In this document: positions 54,863 to 64,000 of the stretch, piece after piece | Position numbering within the stretch: the first letter of the stretch is position 1 | Layout of the letters: each line of letters opens with the position of its first letter | NCBI GenBank assembly: GCA_030141605.1 | Contig: JAQGDQ010000024.1 | Coordinates: forward strand, 79,501-143,500 | Length of the DNA stretch: 64,000 nt | Source: Tubiluchus corallicola | Taxonomy: Eukaryota; Priapulida; Priapulimorpha; Priapulimorphida; Tubiluchidae | Direction: 5' to 3' | Translations under genes and position numbers: made by a program | Notes under the pieces: model-generated | Told to the model about the DNA's origin: nothing | Seen by the model: the letters and a program-made list of their open reading frames with translations, nothing else | Database searches by the model: none

Positions 54863-57800
54863 AAGAATAGATCGAAAAAATCACGGCTGTAGTGAAAGCG
54901 AAAGATAATTCAAATTAATTGCTTTTGTTTTTCGGCCACCGTGCTCTCAATTTGTATTAAACATTATGACAGCATATCTGTTTGCTGGACCTCCTCGATC
55001 TATTCTTGTACATATGTAACAAACCACAATAATACAGAGCAAGTATATATATAATTTATACATTCTACAATATTGTATAATATAATAGGCAGAAAATCAT
55101 ATACGTTTACATAATAAATAACAAAAAGCATTCTATGCAAATAAAACTGTATATAACCGCAAAATATGGAATTTGAATATTTTCTGGTTGACTAGCTTGA
55201 TATTGGACTGACTGAAGACCAAAAAACAGGGATTGGGACTCTTTGTTAGGAGTTACGACTGCTCTTTGCTAAGAGTTATGATCTTAAAGGAGGTCAATAG
55301 GACATTTCATTGTCAATTTATTAAGTCACCAAGACTGATAAAAACCCTTTTACAGTAAACACACAGCAAACTGTAGTAGCTAAAATGTTTTAAGATTTTT
55401 TTGCTCTAGTGGATAGGTGCAAGTAATGTTTATTTATGTCAGACAGTATTTTCCCCAAATTCAGGTGTCCCTCAAACCTTTGGCTCAAGCTTTCATCAAT
55501 TATTTTGGTTCAGATGTAACGATACCTGTGTTTTTTCCAGAACGTAGTGGATTTTGGCTTTTTTAATAAAAAAAAGCTGGAATGTTACACGGAATGTCTT
55601 GTTCAGAGGACTTTCCAAATTTGTTTGTAAATCTGTAGTTATCTTTAGTAGTTCAGTGGTAGACTCGAGTTGCCGATAAGAGCAATTGTAACAAAATGTC
55701 ACTTTCTTTTTATGTTACTTGAACAGAAATTAGCTTTGCTACTAAGCACCCCCATGGTTGACTTCACTGGATTATTCCACGATTATTCTTACACACACAC
55801 ATAGAAAGGCAGTGTGAGAGGTTGGGCTCTATAATGGGAAACTGGTCTACTTCAAGCAGCTGCATGAATCGGCCAATAATTTTATTAAGCAGTATATTCG
55901 ATGGACACATCCATTACATATCAGAAGAGGTGGGAAGCAATGTGAAGCAGATTAGCTAGCTCAGAGTAGGCTTACTGAGCAGAAATGTTACTAGCTTTGT
56001 AACACAGATGAGGTGTGGCTTGTACCTGTCACAAAAATTTGTAATTCCAGGTCCCAGTTATACTGTTTGCACTTTTAGCTCCAACATCTTGTATGCACAC
56101 TTTTTTGAAAAGTTGCAAGTCGTGAATAAGAATCTATTTAATGTAACAGTCATCTTAAAGTCAATGTGGCCAAGAGTAATACATAAAGAGAAGTACCAGG
56201 GTATGTACAGGCACATACCCCCTTTACCCTCACATGGCATGTTCCAGTTCCATGTGTCCCAGGGCCACATAAGAAGTAATTATACCAAAGAACCGACAGT
56301 TGATAATAACAGGCACGGGCTGTTACACGACATAAACTACTGTTACCAGAATTGAGACAGCAATCTCTAAGGAAAAGGAATAAATATTATTACATCGGAT
56401 AGTCTTCATGGTAATCAATGAACAATGAACTATCACACATGACGACCTACATCTTATAATCTGTCAATATCAACATAAATTAATACTCCTGTGAAACTTA
56501 TAAAATTAAAGTTATAATTGCAAAAACACTAGGAATGTTAAAGTTTTCCATGGAATGGATGTCTGCAAATTTAGTTGTTAAGTTAGAGATGTTGAGTGTT
56601 TTGGCTTCAGCAGGCTTTATAATAAGGTTCTTATAAAGGAAAAACAGCTTGCAAAAAGAGTGAATCTGGCATCTAGCTGTCTGACATAAGTAAACATTTT
56701 GTGGCTATACTTAATGTTAGGCAGCTTTTATCCCATCAATTTGGAGCTGGTTTAAGAACGAATAAAAACAATTGCACAACAACATAATACACTTAAGGTA
56801 CACTGGGTAACACTTGAATAGATCTATAAATGTCACTTTTGTACAGCAAATAACAGTTGGTAAAATTCTTCAAGTAAAATAATAACCACAATTCAACAGT
56901 TATAGTTTCTCTTATAAAACTCAACCATGTTTGTGTCACCATGGTGATCACATTTTCTATCTTGTAAGCATAAACGTTTGGTGCTGTTGGCAAAGAGCTT
57001 TTCACTAAATTGCCTATATGTCAGCATTGCCAACAACAACATTGGCTCATAACAGTCTATATGCTGAGGCAAATTCTGGAACTTATAAATTTTGGAATTC
57101 ACAAAAGTGATATGAATTTACTCTAGACTATTTAGTGCCCACTAATGAGTAATTTTGTAACAAATAAAAAAGCTGTTGCAGAAAAATTAGCTTGTCTATA
57201 CATGTATTCAGATAAAGTACAGACATGCTAAGCTATGTAACTATTAACTACGTAATGATTAAAGGAATTAGTAACTGGGCAAAGCAGAAAACTTTAACTT
57301 GAACTGAACTTCATTTTTCAAATACAAATCAAATGGATTGATTTTACCATGGCACGAATAATTTGAATCTAATTAATTTGCACATTTAATTTCATTGAAG
57401 TTGAATATAACTACTTACTTATTCTTGTTATTGCACTGAAACATGTTCATAGCTTCACTAAACTGCTGAGCTAGGGTTCGATTCAACAACAAACAGGCTA
57501 CATGCGATAAGTGAGTATAGTTCGTCAAAAAAAAAAACTTTTTATAAGTGAACAAACTTGACATGAGATATGAACTGACTGCACTTACTAAATTTTTCCT
57601 TTTTACTTAATACCCTGTTAGAAAAGAAAGTTAAAATGGCCATTAATTCTATGGTATTTGCCATCATTTACAAAATTTGAGACCATAATAAATTCAAAAT
57701 CTGTGTTGGTTTCATTACATCTCAGATACAAGTTGCTAAAAATTATATGTATCGTGTAGCCATGTTTCAACAATTTGCTTGGTTTCCTTCTGATCTCCCA

Positions 57801-59818
57801 TGGGTGTTACCTAGCAGTAGCTGTACGGTCCAAAAGCTAGGTTAAAATATAAATGTAAAGTTTGTCATTAGTACACGAAGATGCTCTTAATTTTTGAAAA
57901 ATTATCTCAGAAATGAGAAAGCTTCAGCTGAGAAATTTTGGAGAAATGTGCCATAGTTTCATAAAATAAACATTGCAAAAAGATTTTTAATACAGCAGGA
58001 CAGGAAACATCAAGTTTTTTTTAAAACAAAAGATAAGCTAAAAGTTGCAAAAAATAAGCAAGCAAAGGATTGTCTTTACAAAAAATCATTTTCTGGTTGG
58101 ATAATATTGATACAAAAAATTTTAGTGAGGATGTTCTCATTGATTGAACCTGTACCCTGAGGACTATTAGCCTGCTATAAATATTTCTACAGTAGTATCA
58201 AACAATATTTATAAAAGATTACCTAATCTATTCTATGCAAAGATCTTACGTATAAGGTAACATTTCTCATTGTACAGTATCACAAACCGACAGTTGTGAA
58301 TATAATGAGCAAAGCCAAGTATGAAAGTCGATGAGATAACAGGGAAAGAGTTAATGTATGCTTTTACACTGAGAAATACAAGATAAATTGACGTTAAAAT
58401 GTATTCCTACTACATAAAACTTTAACTAATATGACTGCAATACAAAACACTATCACAATGTTTGGCACAATTACACTAGGCAGAAATTGCAGCTTTATAC
58501 ATATTATGTTTAGGCTCATCTACGATTGGAAATAGCTGAATTTTTGTGAAAAGGCCATATTAAAATTTATTAATCTATGCTTCCACTTTTAGTAATCTTT
58601 CAAATCTTTCAAGTTTTTCATAAAAAATGCTGTTTGTTTTCGAAATTTGCAAAATGATGAATTTCAGAAACATGAAATCTAAGCTGCATGTCAGATAGAC
58701 TTTATTTCCGCACAAACAGTCAAATACGTACAATGCAAGGTTGCCACACAAGTGTAAACTTTACACAGATAAGCGTGACATTTGCTCTCTAAACAAAACT
58801 CATTGTTTGGCAGAATGTATCATGAATGCAGCCAGGTTGCACCCGCTGTTGCTGATATGTAAAAGTAGCGTGAAAAGTAGGCAAAAAGCAAATGTGAAGA
58901 AACTCTGAAAATAGCCATTACATTTGCAAAATGAGACTTTTATCATGTAGATAGTGTTTGGCACCACTAATTTCAGATCAAAACTGCCTTACTGTTAGGA
59001 ATATGTGATAAATAAAATAAAAGAGAAATAATAACAGGCAAGATGCATTAATGCAATTTGTAACAGACACTTGTGTGTGCATGGATAAAGTATATCCAGG
59101 ATTGCAATTTTTAGCTAAACTAATCATTTTTGGGAGTAGGCCTGACGAAAAATTAACATTATGCTTTAGCACAGATACAGAGAGACAAGTGAACAATAAT
59201 GGATGACTAGTGGAAAGGCTAGGCCACACTGTGCAATTATTTCATTTCTGTAATTGCAAATTGCAGGAAAAACAGAACACAAGGCTGAGTTGGTCTATTA
59301 CTATGTGTTTAAATACTGCTGCTCCACCGAAAAATACTATGATATTGACATAAACCCTACATATTATATAGAGCAGATAATAATAATTGAGCTCATTTAA
59401 TCTAGCATAGTTTACAAACTATAATTAATATTGCATCTTATGTACATGCAAAACTGGCCTATGGTACATTTACAATACACGTAATACCTCTGTATCTCAA
59501 TGCTTACATGAATTAAGTAGTGCAACTACAAAAGTTTTACAGCTAGTACTAATCACTCAGTATCAGAACTGAATTTAATGAGACTCCATATAATTTCTCG
59601 AATTTATAAGTTTCAACTGAGGAACTAGATTTTTTTCACCATCTGCATGCCAACTTAATGCTAAGATAAATAATTATATTTCACAAATAATTTGATTGGA
59701 AAATAGGATAGCAAGCAAGCTTAAGATATTACTTAATTCTAACTAAATCTTATTTGTGATAGTTAAAAGAGTTAAATCGGTTAGTAATTATTACGTTTTT
59801 TTTAAAAAAGTGATGCAA
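54863..59818. other. intergenic region between MVD and the TRMT9B-like gene (convergent 3' ends)
   Basis: No gene could be supported. The open frame 56008-56355 (+, 115 codons) has no recognisable motif and overlaps an equally open minus frame. Both 3' UTRs must end in this stretch; AATAAA on the minus strand at 58704-58709 is one possible end for the TRMT9B-like transcript. Confidence 0.5.
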
Positions 59819-62800
59819 TCAAATGCTCCACACCTGCACCTTTTCTACAATTACGCACCAGTTTGCATGATCATAGTAGCTCTTTGTAATATGCAAGTTG
59901 TCAACGTGCTTCTCTATGAGGTCCTCAAGTTCACCTTTCCTAAACACATGATAGTATCGGTGAAATGTTGACTGATGTGGCGGATAACCAGGAACACTGG
60001 GAACAGTGGATTGAATGCTTGCAACAGGTGCAGCCTGTGCAAAATTTTTGGGTTTTACCGGATGGTGGGGACATAAAGACGACGGTGTTTTTGTATCTTC
60101 CACGAACACACTATCAAGATCTTCCTCTTTGGTTTCTGATCCAAGTGGATTTTCAATAACTGTTGCAGAAGAATCTTCAGAAGAAAGACTCTCTGATTTG
60201 AAGCTGCGTGTTTGGCTTAACTGAGCCTCCATGGCTGCAAAGTCGAAAGTTTCTATATCCTCTGGAATACGGAAGCTGCTGAGAAAGTCGCTCATGCCTT
60301 CTTCCAAGTCAAAGTCACCGTCCTCATCTGAATCACTGAAATATATTTCGGTAAAATCAGGATAAATGCAAGGAAAAGTGGGCGTACATTCGCCGCGAGT
60401 ACCAACTCCACCCACCGCACCAAGGTGTGAATCATCATCATCAGCTGCAGTTAGCGTATAAAAGGACATATCACCAGGAGGAGGAGAAGTGAGAAAGCTT
60501 GCTTTCGAAAGCGGAGGTGTCAAAGGCGCTGTAATCACCGTTTCATCACTATCACTAGACGACGAACCACCGGAATCTCGTTGCTCTTCAAAAAATACAT
60601 TTTCCCGTGTACTATCTACAGAAGTTACTGGCACTACTGGAATAATTGTATAGGCACTGGAGCTAGATAAAAGACTAGAATCAGAATTATCACTAGAAGG
60701 TACTGCAGTGGTACCAGTTTCAGTACTAACAATACTTGGCTGACTAGCATTTGATTCCGGACTTCCTGCACCGTTATTATCTGCTTCTTCAATTACATCA
60801 AGCGGACGCTGTGGCACGTGATCGGCATCCTTGTCCGGTCGACTAGAATCAGACATATCTGCGCTGATACCACTGTCATGACTTTCATTACTAGAATTAC
60901 TTGTCAGACTCGTGTTGCTTGTCACTGTCAATAAATGCTGCACTCTGTACTTGTGTAGAGGCTTAACTAAAGCTGCCGTTTCCACTTCCTCAAGCGAGGA
61001 GAGACTGTCGTCTCCTTTCTGTGGAAAACCTGACTTAAGAGCTGCCTTACGTTCAAACGTCTGTAATAACTCTTCTGCACTCTGGCACTTTTCTGATTGA
61101 ATATTAGCATGGTGAACAATAATACTACCCAATACTTCGGCACTTTTGTACTTAGGAGACATTTTCTCTTCTACAGTTTCCTCTACTGATTTGTTAACTA
61201 AATCAGGTGAACTAATAGTAAGCTCTGGCATAGCATCGGAATGGCTTCGCTTATGAAGTCCAACATAGCTATCATAGACGCTAGAACCGTTACCGAACAA
61301 ATCAACTTGTGAATTGTCATCTTGTTTAGACTTAATGTATTGCTCATCGAGAGATAACTGACTAGGAGAGCCGACTAAGCTACTACGAGGAAATTCTCTC
61401 ACTTCAAAAATGCGTCCTGTTATTTCAGCGTCCAAAAACTCGCGACACTGAGACTCGAAAGACATTACCATTTCATCTGGTAGATCAATAACAGAGGACC
61501 GGTCACTAGTGCTAGCTTTGTCGGCCGATCGTAGGCGAAACATGTCGGCCAAACTGCGAGAGTTGAAACACAGTAATACGCTCTGTTTGATAGCTGAAAC
61601 ACGACTGTACTTTTTCTCGCACTCTCCAGCTGTATCACCTTCTACATCTGAGTCAATTAAACCCAGCCTTTGCTGAGATTCGGAACCCTGAGCTGCTAGA
61701 GTTTGCTGTTTCAGTTTTTCCTTGATTACATGAGCAGCCGTAGCAGCAAGCACTGCGTAACGATTGCACTCATTGTCCTCATCAGATTTCTCACTATTAT
61801 TGGTGGATATACTACCCTCTTCTTTGTGCCCTTCAAACTCCTCTGATTTGCTGTGATGAAGGAGTACCTTAGGAGAATCCAGATTCTGGTCGTCATCACT
61901 GATTGAGCTAGAATTGGAACAGTTCTTCTCCTTTTTGGCTACCAAACAGAAAAATAAGCATTATTATAGCAGCAGTTATAAGCCAGGCAAAGCAGTGATG
62001 CAATGCATGAAAAAATATAATCAAACCTGCAAATTCTTCAACACCACTGCACACATCAATGTACAGAACATCAAATAATAGATGGCAACACTAATAATAT
62101 TCGGTAACTGTTGCATTTGAGACTTTTGTTCTAAGAGATCGAAATTTGCCTGTGCTTGGTGGCATTGGTAAAGATAAAGGTCCCAAAAATTCATTATTAC
62201 AGGAATTTCTCTAAAAAAATCACCAATCATTAGTAGGACACTACAGGACTACTTGCACAAATGTGTACCAGGACCATGGCCAGGCCCGACAATAAAGCGC
62301 TGTAAAAATTAGTTGTGTCAGTAAAAGCTATCTCCAGATTTAAGCCTACATATGTATTGTTTACAGCAATTAGATAAATAAATTCGTACAATGAATTTGA
62401 GCACAATAGTGAAAATACAAGGGTGCCAAGGGATTAGAAAGTACAATTCGTATAATAACCAGACCCATAATAACTGCAAAAATCCCAAAATTTTTGTCAT
62501 AATACTTCTTCAAGTTGCAAACTTGCAACACATAAATGAAAAACAAATATCTATTGCACAAATAACTCAACATTATGTACACAGGCTGATTCCTCAAATT
62601 TTCTGTCTACTGATTGCAATAAACTTCTGTCTGGCTTAATACTTGACTAACCATCCAAATGCACAATATATACCTGCTTTGCGTGCTACACTTTGGTGGC
62701 TTTCCCGACTCTGTTCAACTCCAGATTGACCATCAGGAGCAGTTATTATAGTCTTGATAGCTGGCTGAGCCTTGCTAGGTGATTCTGGGCATGACTCTTG

Positions 62801-62839
62801 CAATATATGATATGGAACCAACACATCTTGTCCACCAAA
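59819..62839 (-). CDS. TRMT9B: TRMT9B/Trm9-like tRNA methyltransferase, C-terminal two exons (gene continues beyond window)
   Basis: Exons in transcript order: 62839-62674 (166 nt) and 61938-59819 (2,120 nt, ending TGA), joined in phase 1. The first begins [14 protein letters not shown], matching the segment just after the SAM-methyltransferase domain in ALKBH8/TRMT9B (QDVLVPW). The last exon ends with [20 protein letters not shown] and then [18 protein letters not shown], the conserved C-terminal piece of Trm9-like methyltransferases. Between them lie about 650 residues rich in Ser, Asp and Glu, mostly disordered, with an island [19 protein letters not shown] that recalls the WFFSRSLDE stretch in vertebrate TRMT9B. 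That insert argues for TRMT9B over ALKBH8, which has a short linker. The insert is far longer than in human TRMT9B (454 residues in total). The catalytic SAM domain is not in the window, so activity cannot be judged. Confidence 0.8.
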
Positions 62840-64000
62840 CTTAAAAACAGAAAAAATTCATATCTATTAGAGTCATTTAAACATAAATTCTAATACGAGT
62901 ATCAAATTACAAATGTTTAATTAACACTTAAGGAAGTTGATTTTTTTAAATAAATAGAAATTCTCCCATGCACCTGTGTTTCATTGATGCCCCAAAAAAT
63001 CTGATGGTATCAACTTTTATACATATTTTTTCTGAATGTTCATTATAACATTGAGCTGCCTAATATCAGTCTGAAAATCTTTATACACATTTACTGTAAC
63101 AAGTCAATGCACATTTCCTGGAGCAACTATATGTCTGCAAATTTTTCTGTCCATGATCTGCGTCGTCTGTCTGGGTGGGATGTTCTCCTTAAACCACGCC
63201 TTGAAACATACGATAACATTACACCAATATGAGATGCGTCAGGTAGTCTGACGTACATTGCATCTCCAAACTGCATATGCAACTTGTGGATTTCACAACT
63301 CTCTCAGAAAACTTAGCAAAATGTGTATTTGTAATATTTCATCCACATACATATTTTTTTAATTTGTTAATTAATTTTATTTACTAACTCTCTTTTCTCA
63401 ATTACTGTGGTGCAACTAACTTTAAGGATTCTTTTATGTCTGTAATGAAAAAACTGAATCGATAAAAGTTGTTCAGTTGCTTCAACATGTTTTAAAAGTT
63501 TTGTTCTGTTTTACTTTTTTCAGCAACAGCCAGTGGCGTGCTCATGTATAAGCACTGAGGAACTGCAGCACCCCCTATTTTCAATTGATGTGATCGAGAA
63601 CATTCAATATAATGAGCCTTGTTTCTTTAATCCTTTCTTTATACTTGTACATTATACAATCCTAAGCTTAATGTCGGTAGCCATTCCCTAGTTCATGAAA
63701 AAATTACAAAAATTCTTATATGTAACTGTGCACTTTAGGTAGAGACAGCACTGTCGCTCATGCAGTGCCGACCCTACTGTGCAAGTGTAAGGTAGTGTTT
63801 CTTTCTAACTAAATTTCCTTTTTATATGTTCATTTCGTTTTACACAATATTAAAACAATGGCTAAAAATTTTCTGAAACAGCATCCCTCTAATTTTGACT
63901 ATATAAGCCACCACTGGAAACAACTAAGTGGGTTTTGTTTTTTCCAGTGGAAAGAGTAAAACCAAATTGTGTAGGATGGATAATAATGTTAGCATTATTA
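62840..64000. other. probable intron of the TRMT9B-like gene
   Basis: No methyltransferase exon could be found on the minus strand here; the SAM-domain exons must lie further upstream of the gene, outside the window. A patch near 63530-63580 (CAGTGGCGTGCTC, then CTGCAGCACCCCC) looks like a decayed DNA-transposon end. Confidence 0.45.

Noticed and set aside
56008-56355. 115-codon plus-strand open frame in the MVD to TRMT9B gap
   Set aside because: No motif, no splice context, and an overlapping open frame on the other strand; likely chance.

Overview
This is eukaryotic nuclear DNA, AT-rich and intron-rich with GT-AG introns, most likely from an invertebrate animal. ILF2/NF45 (DZF family) and TRMT9B-like genes are animal genes, and an interstitial TTAGGG-type tract fits the ancestral animal telomere repeat. 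I cannot name the phylum. Five protein-coding loci and one snRNA gene can be read exon by exon, with splice phases that agree across every junction.

Layout. 1-5.4 kb: the last five exons of an ACSF2-like medium-chain acyl-CoA synthetase (copy A, +), which has lost a splice donor. 6.0-17.8 kb: a complete tandem paralogue (copy B, +), about 629 residues, with a mitochondrial-type leader. It carries two homologous 149-nt versions of one exon, whose phases allow exactly one to be used. 21.2 kb: a U2 snRNA gene (-), followed by the tail of a LINE. 25.7-26.9 kb: ILF2/NF45 (+) with an uninterrupted coding region. Most of it and its 3' flank are tandemly duplicated, so a 5'-truncated second copy lies at 27.9-28.8 kb. 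30.8-43.4 kb: METTL17, a mitoribosome assembly factor (-, 12 exons). 43.6-54.4 kb: MVD, mevalonate diphosphate decarboxylase (+, 11 exons), head-to-head with METTL17 across a gap of about 0.2 kb. 59.8-62.8 kb: the last two exons of a TRMT9B/Trm9-like gene (-), with a very long serine-rich terminal exon; the rest lies beyond the window.

Mobile DNA sits mainly in introns and intergenic DNA. There is a hAT-type short element with an 8-bp target duplication, a Tigger/pogo-type element with TA duplications, two oppositely oriented copies of a 0.6-kb TIR element (one in a METTL17 intron, one in an MVD intron), tRNA-derived SINE-like copies, and several decayed LINE fragments.

The genes are individually housekeeping and metabolic (fatty-acid activation, isoprenoid synthesis, mitoribosome assembly, splicing, RNA binding) and do not form one pathway. 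The most interesting observation is the mutually exclusive exon pair in the acyl-CoA synthetase: it swaps about 50 residues around the PLYHCFG motif in the substrate-binding part of the enzyme. Exon boundaries were read by eye from splice sites, reading phase and remembered family sequences; no alignment program was run.
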